Positions 44,491-54,462 of a stretch of DNA of 64,000 nt are shown here, in pieces (within the stretch, counting starts at the first letter, position 1; each line of letters opens with the position of its first letter). Position numbers and translations under genes: made by a program. The notes below the pieces were generated by a model. That model worked only from the letters and a program-made list of their open reading frames with translations, was not told where the DNA came from and made no database searches. The stretch is from CALODP01 sp942492055 (GTDB lineage: Bacteria; Bacteroidota; Ignavibacteria; Ignavibacteriales; Melioribacteraceae): NCBI GenBank assembly GCA_942492055.1, contig CALODP010000001.1, positions 207,882 to 271,881 of the forward strand, in the 5' to 3' direction.

Positions 44491-46611
44491 ATGAACTCGG
44501 TATTCTCCAATTCTTCCGTTACGGGTAATTTGTTTTCAGATAAAGCCTATCAGGTAGCCATTGTAAAAAAACTGATCTTAGGCTTGCTAATCTTCACCTC
44601 TTTGCTTTTCCTTATTTCTTATATACTATCATTCTTCGGATACTCTTCCGGGCCGATAGCTTTTTCTTTTGTCCCTTTGTTTCCGGCCTATTATCTTGCT
44701 TATCTCTTATGCAAAAAGGGAAAAACATCTCACGCCGGATATATAATATCCGCGACTCTTTTTGTAGTAATTTGTTTAATAGATTATAAAACAGGTATCG
44801 GGCATGCCTCAACGTTCGGCTACGCGATTCTTATTTTAACATCCGGTTTATTGATAGGGATAAAGACCGCGGCTGTCTTTGCTTTTCTCTCAACTATTTT
44901 CTATTCCTTGCTAGGATTGCTGCAACTGAACAATCATTTGGAACACGCATCGGTTCCAACGGAAATGCTAATATTCAATTCAATCTGGATGCTTCTTTCT
45001 CTTCTCCTGCTGATTTTTATAAATTGGTTAGGAAGAGAATTAATCGGAAAGTTTTTCGTTGCCGAAAAAGAGAGTCTTAACGAACTAAACAGATACAAAC
45101 AAAGACTTGAAAACAATTTATCGGAATTGGAAAAAAAAGATTTCAAACTGAAGAAATCGGAAACCGATTACAAAAACCTCTTCGAGAACGCGCACGATTC
45201 CATTATTCTATTCAGAAAAAAAGATGATGTGGTAATGGATGTGAATCAACAAGCGACTTACCTTTACGGTTACGAGAAAGAAGAGTTTATCGGAATGTCT
45301 TTTTTGCTTCTTACCATCAATCCTCTGAAGGACAAAAACGAATTGACAAGGATTATCAAAGGAAACTCACGACAATCTTTCGAATCGATTCATCAGACAA
45401 AAGAGGGTGGAGAAATATTCATCGAAGGAAATGCCTCAACAACTTTTTACAAAGGAGAAGAGGTTATTATAATGATGATAAGGGATATTACCGACAAAAA
45501 GAAAGCCGAAGAAGAGTTTTATAGGCAACAGGCTTTTTTCCAGCAGCTATTCGAAAGTTCCCCGCAGGGAATTGCCATGGTTGATAAAGATGATTTGGTT
45601 ATCAAAGTAAACAAGGGATTTGAAAACATCTTCCATTTCGAAGAAGAAGAAGCAAGAGGAAGAAACATCAATGACCTTATAACTCCGAAAGAAAAGAAAA
45701 ACGAAGCTTGGAATTTTTCGGAGTCGGTTCACGGCAAAGAGATTATTCAAAAAGAAACAGTCAGACGTCGCAGAGACGGCACTCAGGTGGATGTTTCTAT
45801 AATCGGCTACCCGATTATAGTAAACAACGAACAAGTTGGCATATACGCCATCTACAACGATATAACAGAACGGAAAAGAATTGAGCGAGAGCTATTGGCG
45901 GCCAAAGAAGATGCCGAAAAATCGGATAAACTAAAATCGGAATTTCTGGCGCAGATGTCGCACGAAATTAGAACTCCCCTGAATTCGATTTTATGCTACA
46001 CTTCTTTGCTTAAAAGCGAAGCGTTTGAGAAAATTTCCGATGAACTGAAGTTTGGGTTTGATATTATTGAAAACGGTGGACATCGTCTTATCAGAACCAT
46101 TGATTCTATTATCAATATGTCCGAAATACAAACAAACAGTTTTGAATGTAAGTATGAGAATCTCTTTTTGAAAAGGGATGTTCTTTCTCCGTTATTCGAA
46201 AACTTCAAAGAGAAAGCAAAAAGAAAGACACTCGATTTCGAAATAATATCGGAAATACAATCCGACATTGCTATTGTCGGAGACAGATATACGTTGGATG
46301 AAATATTTTCGAACTTGATAGACAATGCGATTAAGTATACTTCCGAAGGGCACGTACGGCTTATTATCAAACAACACGGACACAAAGTTTCCGTTGAAGT
46401 TGAAGATTCCGGAGTTGGAATAAAAGAAGAGTACATGCCGAACCTTTTTGCCCCTTTCACTCAAGAGGAACAAGGCTATTGCAGAAAATACGAAGGAAAC
46501 GGACTTGGCTTGGCTTTGGTAAAAAAATATTGCGAAATGAACGGAGCTAATATCGAAGTAGAAAGCGAAAAAGGGAAAGGCTCCCTTTTCCGCGTAAGTT
46601 TTATTAACTGA
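44491..46611 (+). CDS. Orphan membrane PAS-PAS histidine kinase
   Basis: 706 residues. Residues 1-185 contain about six membrane helices with short loops (MASE-like sensor). Two PAS domains follow (about 225-340, YKNLFENAHDSIILFR, and 350-465, FQQLFESSPQGIAMVD). The HisKA H-box is LAQMSHEIRTPLNS with the phosphorylated His near residue 491. The HATPase domain has DNAIKYTSEG, VEDSGVGIKEEY and GNGLGLALVKKYCE. There is no receiver domain and no response regulator gene nearby. The signal and partner are unknown. It precedes a minus-strand gene, with which it converges. Confidence 0.92.
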   Translation: MNSVFSNSSVTGNLFSDKAYQVAIVKKLILGLLIFTSLLFLISYILSFFGYSSGPIAFSFVPLFPAYYLAYLLCKKGKTSHAGYIISATLFVVICLIDYKTGIGHASTFGYAILILTSGLLIGIKTAAVFAFLSTIFYSLLGLLQLNNHLEHASVPTEMLIFNSIWMLLSLLLLIFINWLGRELIGKFFVAEKESLNELNRYKQRLENNLSELEKKDFKLKKSETDYKNLFENAHDSIILFRKKDDVVMDVNQQATYLYGYEKEEFIGMSFLLLTINPLKDKNELTRIIKGNSRQSFESIHQTKEGGEIFIEGNASTTFYKGEEVIIMMIRDITDKKKAEEEFYRQQAFFQQLFESSPQGIAMVDKDDLVIKVNKGFENIFHFEEEEARGRNINDLITPKEKKNEAWNFSESVHGKEIIQKETVRRRRDGTQVDVSIIGYPIIVNNEQVGIYAIYNDITERKRIERELLAAKEDAEKSDKLKSEFLAQMSHEIRTPLNSILCYTSLLKSEAFEKISDELKFGFDIIENGGHRLIRTIDSIINMSEIQTNSFECKYENLFLKRDVLSPLFENFKEKAKRKTLDFEIISEIQSDIAIVGDRYTLDEIFSNLIDNAIKYTSEGHVRLIIKQHGHKVSVEVEDSGVGIKEEYMPNLFAPFTQEEQGYCRKYEGNGLGLALVKKYCEMNGANIEVESEKGKGSLFRVSFIN

Positions 46612-46621
46612 CGAGGGATTG

Positions 46622-47557
46622 TTATATCCTTCGTCTGAATCCTCTTCCCAGTACTTCATGTACGTTATTAACAATAACAAAAGCGTCGGGGTCAATTTCT
46701 TTAATCAAATCAAGAAGCGTGCTTAATTCCTTCAATGTAATAATTGTGAAAATCACTTCCCTTTCGACATTTCTATATAATCCTCTCGACTTAATAGCTG
46801 TCGCGCCACGGCTAAGATCATTCATTATTCTTTTTCCGATCTCTTCGTGCTTGTCGGAAATGATATATGCTATTCTTGCGTAATCGAACCCGTCAATTAT
46901 ATAATCAATAAGTTTCGAGGAAACAAATAACAGGAAGAATGCGTAAAAAGTAAGAGACAAAGCAGGGCGATCAATGGCAAGATCTTTAACCTCAATAATA
47001 ATACCGGCCAAAGAAATGACAAAGAAATCGATTAACATGATAGCCATACCGGGCTTCAAGCCAAATCGTTTTTGCATAATTGCGGCAACAATATCGGATC
47101 CGGCTGTAGTACCTTTAAATTTGAAAATAAGTCCGAGTCCTATTCCCAACATTACAGCTCCGATAAGGATTAAGAAGAAAAAATCATTGTGCAGCAAATC
47201 CTTGATTGTTTGCGAATCTTGCAAACGAACAAAACCTAAACCGGGAATATCTCCCCTAAAGAAATCTATAAAAAAGGAACTCATCGTAAACCCGTAGAAT
47301 GTTCTCCATCCGAACCGGCTTCCAAGTTCTTTAATTCCCCAAATAAACAAAGGAACATTGATACCCCAAATCATCATACCTACAGGAATAGTTCCGTTAG
47401 ACAAGTAATGGATAGCCATAGCTAAACCGCTTGCTCCCCCCGGTACAACTCGCGCATCGATCAAAAACACACTAATCCCCATAGCCATAAAAGCCGCTCC
47501 GATCGTTATCGCAACATAATCGATAAAGGGGGTTTTCTTTAACAACTTATCTGTCAT
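46622..47557 (-). CDS. YitT-family membrane protein (DUF161/DUF2179)
   Basis: 311 residues with about five to six membrane helices (TIGAAFMAMGISVFLIDARVVPGGASGLA and GTTAGSDIVAAIMQKRFG are typical, each here cited in part) and a C-terminal DUF2179 domain (REVIFTIITLKELSTLLDLI, DPDAFVIVNNVHEVLGRGF). The family is widespread; its transport role is not established. The gene converges with the kinase gene with only 10 nt between the stops, and no hairpin separates them. Confidence 0.9.
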   Translation of the reverse strand: MTDKLLKKTPFIDYVAITIGAAFMAMGISVFLIDARVVPGGASGLAMAIHYLSNGTIPVGMMIWGINVPLFIWGIKELGSRFGWRTFYGFTMSSFFIDFFRGDIPGLGFVRLQDSQTIKDLLHNDFFFLILIGAVMLGIGLGLIFKFKGTTAGSDIVAAIMQKRFGLKPGMAIMLIDFFVISLAGIIIEVKDLAIDRPALSLTFYAFFLLFVSSKLIDYIIDGFDYARIAYIISDKHEEIGKRIMNDLSRGATAIKSRGLYRNVEREVIFTIITLKELSTLLDLIKEIDPDAFVIVNNVHEVLGRGFRRRI

Positions 47558-47683
47558 TCCCTCTCCTCATTTTCACTGGTTAACAAATGCCAACTAATTA
47601 ATTATTTTCGCGCAATTTTCACTTTTTTGAAGCCGATAAGTTAGTAAGTATTTTCCATCTAACAAAGAAAAATTGTGGTTCCC

Positions 47684-47704
47684 AATTAATTTTCGAAATT
47701 AATT
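47684..47704. promoter_or_regulatory. AT-rich inverted repeat in the yitT/DUF4139 divergent promoter region
   Basis: AATTAATTT and AAATTAATT are exact inverted repeats separated by TCG. The flanks contain further ATTAATT words up to about 47728. The 253-bp region lies between two divergent genes, so an operator is possible. The composition alone can generate such repeats. Confidence 0.35.
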
Positions 47705-47810
47705 ATTTATTAATTACCATTAATTCATTTTATTGCCATTTTCCAGAACATTTTTACATTAATTTAGTATAACTAAAAATCGATAATTCATCACTCACGG
47801 AGATAAACAA

Positions 47811-49172
47811 ATGAAAAAGATTCCGGCACTGATATTCCTCTTGGTAATTATGGCAAACTTCCTTTTCGCTCAGGAAACCAAGTCCGTAAAAGTAACTGTT
47901 TATAATTCCAACTTAGGTGTGGTAAAGGAGATTCGCTCGGTAGATATACCTGAAGGATTATCGAGTATTTCAATTACAGATGTGGCACAATACATTGATC
48001 CGACATCTGTCCATATCAAACTGAAAGGAACTGTTCTAGAACAAAATTATCAATATGATCTTGTAAGTATGAACAAGATTCTTCAAAAGTACATCGATAA
48101 AGAGATAGAGTTGATTAGCGAAAAAGGAGAACTTATAGAAGGCACACTTCTATCTTCTTATGGGAATCAGACTGTAATAAAGAAGAAGGAAGGAGGGCTT
48201 CTTTTACTTCCGGATATTTCCGATTATCGTTTTTCGGTTGGAGCTTTGCCTGAAGGACTTATCACCCGTCCGACTTTAGTTTGGCAAGTAAAATCAAAGG
48301 ATTCCGGCAAGCAAGATGTAGAAGTTTCTTACCAGACATCCGGTATGAACTGGCACGCGGAATATGTAGCGGTATTAAACGAAGACGACACAAAACTTGA
48401 TCTGAATTCTTGGGTAAGTGTTGAAAATAATTCAGGGACTACTTTCAAGAACGCTAAGTTAAAGTTAGTTGCCGGTGATGTAAACATGGTTAAAGAGAGA
48501 GGTTACGGAGTAAGAAAATCAGCAATGCTCATGGAAAACATGGTATTGGATGCGGAAGCGCCCCAATTTGTTGAACAAGAGTTTTTCGAGTATCACATCT
48601 ACAACCTTCAACGTCCTTCGACAATATCGAATAGCGAGACAAAGCAAATCTCTTTGTTCCAGTCGGAAAATGTTTCCGCAGAAAAACGCTACCTATACAA
48701 AAGTGGCGATTATTACGGTGGTTCTGAAAAGAAAGTTCAAGTAATCGTTGAATTTGAAAACAAAGAGAATAACAATCTCGGTATGCCTATGCCGAAAGGA
48801 AAAGTAAGGGTTTTCAAATCCGATGGCGACGATATGGAATTCGTAGGTGAAGATTTGATTGATCATACACCTAGAAACGAAAAAATAAAATTAAAAATCG
48901 GCGATGCTTTCGATATTGTAGCAAAAGAAAAGCAGACTGAGAATAAAAAAATATCTAATAAAGTTTACGACAAAACTTTTGAGATCACGATAAAGAATAG
49001 AAAAAAGGAAGATATCGTTGTCGATGTGGAAAAAATTCTCGGCTCTTTCTGGGAAATAAAATCATCGACTTTTAAGTTTGAGAAAATTGACGCAAGCAAG
49101 GTTCTTTTTAAGGTTCCGGTTAAAGAGAATGACGAAACAGTTTTGGAAATAAAAGTAAGATACAGATACTAA
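47811..49172 (+). CDS. Secreted DUF4139 (mucoidy-inhibitor-like) protein
   Basis: 453 residues with a signal peptide (1-20, ending LFAQ). The DUF4140/DUF4139 beta-rich architecture is seen in KSVKVTVYNSNLGVVKEIRSV near the start, WQVKSKDSGKQDVEVSYQTSGMNWHAEYVAVLN (split, about 163-195) and, near the C-terminus, the TFEITIKNRKKEDIVVDVEK strand-turn-strand. Such proteins are found in periplasmic or surface locations; function unknown. GGAG lies before the ATG. Monocistronic, with a shared terminator after it. Confidence 0.83.
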   Translation: MKKIPALIFLLVIMANFLFAQETKSVKVTVYNSNLGVVKEIRSVDIPEGLSSISITDVAQYIDPTSVHIKLKGTVLEQNYQYDLVSMNKILQKYIDKEIELISEKGELIEGTLLSSYGNQTVIKKKEGGLLLLPDISDYRFSVGALPEGLITRPTLVWQVKSKDSGKQDVEVSYQTSGMNWHAEYVAVLNEDDTKLDLNSWVSVENNSGTTFKNAKLKLVAGDVNMVKERGYGVRKSAMLMENMVLDAEAPQFVEQEFFEYHIYNLQRPSTISNSETKQISLFQSENVSAEKRYLYKSGDYYGGSEKKVQVIVEFENKENNNLGMPMPKGKVRVFKSDGDDMEFVGEDLIDHTPRNEKIKLKIGDAFDIVAKEKQTENKKISNKVYDKTFEITIKNRKKEDIVVDVEKILGSFWEIKSSTFKFEKIDASKVLFKVPVKENDETVLEIKVRYRY

Positions 49173-49182
49173 TACTTGTAAT

Positions 49183-49227
49183 TGGCTGACTTGTTCTTAG
49201 CTCCAAATCAACGAGTCAGCCATTTTT
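49183..49227 (+). terminator. Terminator between the convergent DUF4139 and DUF4175 genes
   Basis: TGGCTGACT (49183-49191) pairs exactly with AGTCAGCCA (49214-49222), then TTTTTCTATT follows on the plus strand. The loop of 22 nt is larger than usual. Confidence 0.75.
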
Positions 49228-52008
49228 CTATTCTTCGGTTTTACTCTTTTGCAAGGCTTCGAAATACTTTCTTATGATCTCTTCGTAATCTTTTTTATAT
49301 CCCTCTTTCACGGATTTTAACAACTCATCTTTTATTTTTTCTTTTCCCTCTCGTGAAAAAATAATCTCTTCCGGACTTTTAATTTCAAAATACTTTCCGG
49401 CTTGCGATTCCCTCTCTTTTTCAAAATCACGTTCATTAATTGATCTCTGGGCATCCAACATTTTCGAGAGAATCTTATCCTGAGCTTTTATCAAATCATC
49501 ATTTATCTTTTCCGTTCTCATTCCTTTTATTACTTCTCTCATTTCGGAAAGCATTTTTTCCATATTGGCTGCTAATCTTTTCGATGAACCTGTGGCTTTT
49601 GATTCCTTATTCAATTCTTCCATAGACTTACGTATCATCTCTTGTTGTTGAGCAAGTCTTTGTAATTGCGCTCTCTGTTCTTGAGATAATTTTCCTTGTC
49701 CCATTTGCTTGGTCATCTGATTCAACATCATCTGCTGTTGGCTCATTTGCTGCATCTGTTGCATCATAGACATCATACCGCTTCCCTGACCACCATTCTG
49801 CATCATCTGCTCCATATTTCCCTTCATCATATTAGCAGCTTCGTTCAGGCTCTTCATAGCTCCGTTCTGACGCATTACAGCAAGATTACTATTTCTGTTC
49901 TGCATAGCGGAAATAGCCTGTTGCATTTCTCCGAGAGCGTTCCCCATAGCTTTACCCATTTCAGGTGTTATCGCAAAACTCTTTTGAGAGAGTTTTCCCA
50001 TGCTCTGAAATATTCTGCTAAGCTTCCTCTGCAACTCATTTTGCTTTTGAGTATTGCCACTTAATTGTTCCGATGTTGATGAGAGATTTTGAGTCTCTTT
50101 TTTCAGCTTTTCCTGCTCTTTAGAAAGTCTTAAAATATCATTTACTGTTCGCATCATCTCCATCATAGTCTGCATTTGAGTTTGCATTTGCATATTTTTC
50201 TGCAACTGTTGCATTTGCTCTTTGAAAGACTGCATATTTTTCTGCATCTCTTTCTTTTGTACATCCTCAATTCTCTCTTGTAGCTCTTCAAATTTTTTCG
50301 TGGCTTTTTCAATATTCTCTTTCTCTTCCCATGAAAGCTTTTTGTCATCTTTCTTCAGTTCGTCACTTATTCTCTGAAATTCTTTTTTCAACTCCTCCGC
50401 TTCTTTCATTGTCTCTTTTAAGTTATCCACAGCGGATTCCTGTTTTTCCTCCGCCTCCTTGAAGACTTCATCAATCGAAGGCACCAAAATTTTCAACAAT
50501 TGCGACTTAGCCGATTTCGGGCCGGAAAAATTATCATTATCAAAAACTTCGAGATAATAAGATATCTCATCACCGGTAGCAAGAATCATTTCGGAGAGAT
50601 CCCACAAATAGAATGATTCGTAATCCTTTACATTTTTGGGAATACTAATCTCTTTCTTTTTAAATTCGATCCAAGGTTGCTCAAACATACTTGCGGACAA
50701 TTTATAATTTAATTGAAGCATTTTCACTCCGTAATCATCCGATAGCTTCGAGAGCAAATTTACTTTTCCTCCGTTCTGTAGTTTGATATTCTCTTTCGGA
50801 GAAATTAATTCGATGGTAGGAAATTTATCTTCGAGTAAATCGATGGAATATCTAATTCGATTGATATTCTCAATGGAATCAGTATCGGTAATTTCAAAGA
50901 AATATTCTCCTTTTTCGAACACAACAAACGTAGTCTTTGCTTCTTCGTCATTAATTACCAACTTCTTCTCATTGCCATTATCAAATTCCATCTTTGCCGA
51001 TAATAACGGTTTGGAGGAAGTAATATTTATTTTCAAGGACGTTCCGGGAAGCACACTGATATTACCGTTATCCTTTTGTCGGGTTCTTTCCAATCCGGAA
51101 TAACGAGGAGGAATAATATCCAAAACCAAGGAAGAAATTATTGGCCGATCAATTACGATAATTTCATATTTGTTACTACTAATACCCTCCGCTTCAACAA
51201 AATATTTTACCGAACTATTAACTGTACTATACGATTTTCGAAAAATGCCTGACGAATCAGCACCAAGTCTTTCTTTTGTAAACTCAGTATCCTCTGTGTT
51301 TTTCGTATATAGAATAATCTCTTTCGGGCCATCTCCGTAAGTAGATATAACAAAATTAACCGATTTCCCTTTTGTTATTGTGATATTTCCCGGCAAAACC
51401 TCGAAGGAAAATTTTTGAGGAATAGTAAACTCTTCGTTATAGTTTGCTACCCGATAAGAAGCCCAACGCAAACAGGGAAAGACTCCGAACAGTACTACAA
51501 TGGTAACTATTGCACCCGCTGATAGTCCAAATGATTTTTTTGTTGAACCGTATGAAAAAACATCAGAGAAATCAAACTTAAGAACCTTTTTAAAAATCTG
51601 TTTCATTGCTGCAAATCTAAGTGTTTCGCTTCCGCTGATATTTTTCTCTTCAGCTATTTGCAGAGCATTTAGTAGTTCATCATTAATTTCGGGATAATAG
51701 GCACCGACTTGTCTTGCCAGTTCTTTTTTCTCTAAATCTTTAAGTTTGAGTGTGGAACGAATTATCGGCAACATAACTAAGGTTAGGAAAATCAAAAGAG
51801 CAACTAATATGGCGAAATAAAAAATAGCTTCTCTTTGAATTGCAGTACCGGTCAGGAATAATTCAACCATAGCTACAATAATATTTATTCCTATTGCGGC
51901 GACCAAAGAATAATTAAACCCGATAATCCCTTTGATTAACAGAGCTTTTCTTTTAACCGATTTTAATCTCTTTTCTATTTCAGCAATATTTATTTCCGCT
52001 TCTTTCAT
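49228..52008 (-). CDS. DUF4175-like large membrane coiled-coil protein with Gln/Met-rich tail
   Basis: 926 residues. Two membrane helices occur near the N-terminus (about 26-80) and one near 160-180. A large extracytoplasmic beta-rich part follows (about 190-500), then ~400 residues of coiled coil. Residues ~580-800 are dominated by Gln and Met (MQQLQKNMQMQTQMQTMMEMM-type, here shortened). The overall pattern resembles DUF4175 proteins of Bacteroidota. It lies 11 nt after the DUF4159 gene, and such genes often sit together. Possible roles in envelope organisation or gliding are unproven. The coiled-coil region could be long enough to self-assemble. Confidence 0.7.
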   Translation of the reverse strand: MKEAEINIAEIEKRLKSVKRKALLIKGIIGFNYSLVAAIGINIIVAMVELFLTGTAIQREAIFYFAILVALLIFLTLVMLPIIRSTLKLKDLEKKELARQVGAYYPEINDELLNALQIAEEKNISGSETLRFAAMKQIFKKVLKFDFSDVFSYGSTKKSFGLSAGAIVTIVVLFGVFPCLRWASYRVANYNEEFTIPQKFSFEVLPGNITITKGKSVNFVISTYGDGPKEIILYTKNTEDTEFTKERLGADSSGIFRKSYSTVNSSVKYFVEAEGISSNKYEIIVIDRPIISSLVLDIIPPRYSGLERTRQKDNGNISVLPGTSLKINITSSKPLLSAKMEFDNGNEKKLVINDEEAKTTFVVFEKGEYFFEITDTDSIENINRIRYSIDLLEDKFPTIELISPKENIKLQNGGKVNLLSKLSDDYGVKMLQLNYKLSASMFEQPWIEFKKKEISIPKNVKDYESFYLWDLSEMILATGDEISYYLEVFDNDNFSGPKSAKSQLLKILVPSIDEVFKEAEEKQESAVDNLKETMKEAEELKKEFQRISDELKKDDKKLSWEEKENIEKATKKFEELQERIEDVQKKEMQKNMQSFKEQMQQLQKNMQMQTQMQTMMEMMRTVNDILRLSKEQEKLKKETQNLSSTSEQLSGNTQKQNELQRKLSRIFQSMGKLSQKSFAITPEMGKAMGNALGEMQQAISAMQNRNSNLAVMRQNGAMKSLNEAANMMKGNMEQMMQNGGQGSGMMSMMQQMQQMSQQQMMLNQMTKQMGQGKLSQEQRAQLQRLAQQQEMIRKSMEELNKESKATGSSKRLAANMEKMLSEMREVIKGMRTEKINDDLIKAQDKILSKMLDAQRSINERDFEKERESQAGKYFEIKSPEEIIFSREGKEKIKDELLKSVKEGYKKDYEEIIRKYFEALQKSKTEE

Positions 52009-52019
52009 TCTATACTTTC

Positions 52020-52673
52020 TTAGTTTGTTAAGGCGTAGACAATAATATTGGTTCCGAATTTTAACGCTTCTTCTCTTTTATTTTCGGGGTCATTGTGGAC
52101 ATTAGTGTCTGCCCAACCATCGCTCGGATTACTTTCATATGTATAATAAATTGCCAAACGCTCTTCAAGAAACAATCCAAATCCTCTTGGAGCTTTATTA
52201 TCATGTTCATGCGTTTTGGGTGGTCCTGCCGGAAAATCAAAAACATTATGATAGATCTCGTGAGAAAAAGGAATTTCGTAAAATGTTTTTTCAGGAAAGA
52301 TTCTTTTTACAATTTTTCTAACAGATTTATCAAGCCCGTAATCATCATCGAAATAAATAAATCCACCTTTCAAAAGATAGTCTCTTAGTTTCTCAATTTC
52401 GGAATCGGACAAAACTATTTTCCCGTGCCCCGTAAAAAACAACATCGGATACCCGAAAAGCTCATCTGTTGCTATATCCACAAAAACGTACTCAGAATAA
52501 ACATCTACGTTAGTCTTTTCTCTGGCGAATTTTAACAAATTAATTTCCGCGGAAGGATCATTATACCAATCACCTCCTCCGTCATATTTCACTCTGGCAA
52601 TTTGAAACCCCGGTTTCGATTGAGCGATAATGGCACAACCCGTAAGAAGTAATAAAATCAGTACTCTTTTCAT
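52020..52673 (-). CDS. DUF4159 periplasmic protein
   Basis: 217 residues with a short signal peptide (1-18, ending AQS). The DUF4159 pattern is clear: FQIARVKYDGGGDWYNDPSAE near residue 23 (shown in part), VDIATDELFGYPMLFFTGHG and LRDYLLKGGFIYFDDDYG, then HEIYHNVFDFPAG with conserved His residues and a C-terminal NIIVYALTN. The fold is glutamine-amidotransferase-like; the activity is not known. It lies 1 nt after the pdxB stop and 11 nt before the DUF4175 gene. Confidence 0.88.
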   Translation of the reverse strand: MKRVLILLLLTGCAIIAQSKPGFQIARVKYDGGGDWYNDPSAEINLLKFAREKTNVDVYSEYVFVDIATDELFGYPMLFFTGHGKIVLSDSEIEKLRDYLLKGGFIYFDDDYGLDKSVRKIVKRIFPEKTFYEIPFSHEIYHNVFDFPAGPPKTHEHDNKAPRGFGLFLEERLAIYYTYESNPSDGWADTNVHNDPENKREEALKFGTNIIVYALTN

Positions 52674-52674
52674 C

Positions 52675-53808
52675 CTATAACGATTTTAATCTTAGAATAT
52701 CAGCTACTTTTTTGAGATTATCGGATAGATTTTTTTTATCCGCATAATAGTTGTTTAGTTCTCTTCTTAATCGATATGTTTTACGAAGCTTATCGAAATA
52801 CTTTGTTCTTTCTTTCGATTCCAGTTCGAAAACACTTCTCAATAATTTATCGTCCTCTTTTACAGAGTAAACATTCTCGAACAAAGAAGTTAAAAAGGAA
52901 TTTATTGATTTATCTTGTAAAATTATTTTATTTTGATCGAGATCAGGATAGTTTGGTTCCCACATCGAATCAACATTTAAGAAACTGCAAAGTTTATTGT
53001 ATACGATAACAGTCCCGTTTACTTTCCCCTCCAACGAATACCCGGCAATATGTGGAGTACCTATTCTAATTTTATCAAATAATTCCAAGTCAATATTCGG
53101 TTCTTTCTCCCATACATCTAGCGCCACATGCAAATCATTTTTTTCAATTAATCTCTTCTTTAATACAGCATTTTCAACAACAGGTCCTCTGGAAGAATTA
53201 ATGACTATAGCGCCACTCTTTATCAAATTTATATTTTGTGAATTAATGAGATGAAAAGTTTTATCCCTTCCTTCCAAATTCAAAGGGACATGGAATGTAA
53301 TAATATCACAAGAAAAAGCATCTTCCAAAGAAGAATATTTAGTAGATCCTGTTTCTCTTTGCAAAGGAGGATCGTTCATTACAACTTCCAACCCCATTGC
53401 CTTTCCTACTCTGGCAACTTTGGAACCAATATTTCCACATCCAACAACCCCGAGACTTTTGCCCTCCAGAGAAATTTTCTCTTTTTCGGAAATATATGCC
53501 AAACTGCTAAAAACAAATTCCTTTACCGCATGAGAGTTACACCCTGTGGCGGAAGTAAACTCAATTCCTTTTGTTCTCAAATATATTTCATCAATATGAT
53601 CGGTTCCTATTGTAGCTGTACCTACAAACTTAACTTTGGAACCCCTCAGTAATTCTTCGTTTACATTCGTAATAGATCTGACAATCAGCGCATCCGCCTC
53701 TTTTACGATGGAAGGAGTAATTTCTCTTCCGTTTACCAGAGATACCTCGCCGAGAGTCGAAAAAGCTTCCTCTCCGAACGAAATATTTTCATCAACAATA
53801 ATTTTCAT
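52675..53808 (-). CDS. pdxB: 4-phosphoerythronate dehydrogenase
   Basis: 377 residues. It oxidises 4-phospho-D-erythronate in pyridoxal-phosphate synthesis, with NAD bound by GVVGCGNIGSKVARVGKAMG (119-138 region). Catalytic Arg lies in NSSRGPVVEN and catalytic His in GTPHIAGYSLEGK, the block specific for PdxB within the D-isomer-specific dehydrogenases. A C-terminal DUF3410-type dimerisation region is present. It sits in a five-gene minus-strand operon, 3 nt after rhomboid. No other pdx gene is visible in the window. Confidence 0.93.
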   Translation of the reverse strand: MKIIVDENISFGEEAFSTLGEVSLVNGREITPSIVKEADALIVRSITNVNEELLRGSKVKFVGTATIGTDHIDEIYLRTKGIEFTSATGCNSHAVKEFVFSSLAYISEKEKISLEGKSLGVVGCGNIGSKVARVGKAMGLEVVMNDPPLQRETGSTKYSSLEDAFSCDIITFHVPLNLEGRDKTFHLINSQNINLIKSGAIVINSSRGPVVENAVLKKRLIEKNDLHVALDVWEKEPNIDLELFDKIRIGTPHIAGYSLEGKVNGTVIVYNKLCSFLNVDSMWEPNYPDLDQNKIILQDKSINSFLTSLFENVYSVKEDDKLLRSVFELESKERTKYFDKLRKTYRLRRELNNYYADKKNLSDNLKKVADILRLKSL

Positions 53809-53811
53809 TTT

Positions 53812-54462
53812 CTACTCATCTTCATCAAAGGGATATCCTTTATCCCATGAAACTTCTAATTTTTCACGAGGTGTTTTTTCCTCTTCTTTTTCCCATTCGT
53901 ATTTATAATAGGGATCTTTTTTTCTAAAAACTATTGCGCATAAGACCCCTGTGATTCCGCCGAATAGATGTCCTTCCCACGATATTTTGTCCTCCAAAGG
54001 AAGAACACCCCATACAAGTCCACCGTATAAAAACGTTACCAACAAAGCTAAGGTAATTGCTCTTCGATCTCTTCTTATTATTCCACTGAAAAATAAAAAC
54101 GCTGCCATACCGTAGACCATACCACTGGCTCCGATATGATAAGCTTCTCTACCAAAGAGCCAAACTAAAATTCCGGGAACAAAGTATACTAATAACAAAA
54201 CTTTAACGGAGGATTTTTCGTAAAAAAACAGGATGCCGTAAGCAAGAAGAAACAGAGGAACACTATTGGAATAGAGGTGATTTAAGTCTCCGTGAATCAA
54301 AGGAAAAGAAATTATTCCGAAGAGCCCGCTAAAGCTCCTCGGATAAATTCCAAAACTTGTAACCTTTATTTTAAATAAAATTTCGGATAGCTTTATTCCC
54401 CATATAAAAGCTAAAAAACATAAGGGAATAAAAACTTCTCTTTTCCTTAGAATATTTTTCAT
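53812..54462 (-). CDS. Rhomboid-family intramembrane serine protease
   Basis: 216 residues with six to seven membrane helices. The catalytic serine is in HIGASGMVYGM (GASG) and the catalytic His in EGHLFGGITG; the GDLNHLYSNS loop carries the typical His/Asn. The C-terminal tail is acidic and lysine-rich (KKDPYYKYEWEKEEEKTPRE), about 40 residues, unusual but not diagnostic. The ATG overlaps the preceding stop (TAATG). Substrate unknown; it may act on envelope proteins made in the same operon, but this is only context. Confidence 0.92.
   Translation of the reverse strand: MKNILRKREVFIPLCFLAFIWGIKLSEILFKIKVTSFGIYPRSFSGLFGIISFPLIHGDLNHLYSNSVPLFLLAYGILFFYEKSSVKVLLLVYFVPGILVWLFGREAYHIGASGMVYGMAAFLFFSGIIRRDRRAITLALLVTFLYGGLVWGVLPLEDKISWEGHLFGGITGVLCAIVFRKKDPYYKYEWEKEEEKTPREKLEVSWDKGYPFDEDE

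Noticed and set aside
49696..50064. His/Leu-rich plus-strand open frame of 122 codons
   Set aside because: It is the complement of the Gln/Met-rich region of the DUF4175 gene and reflects codon bias, not a gene.
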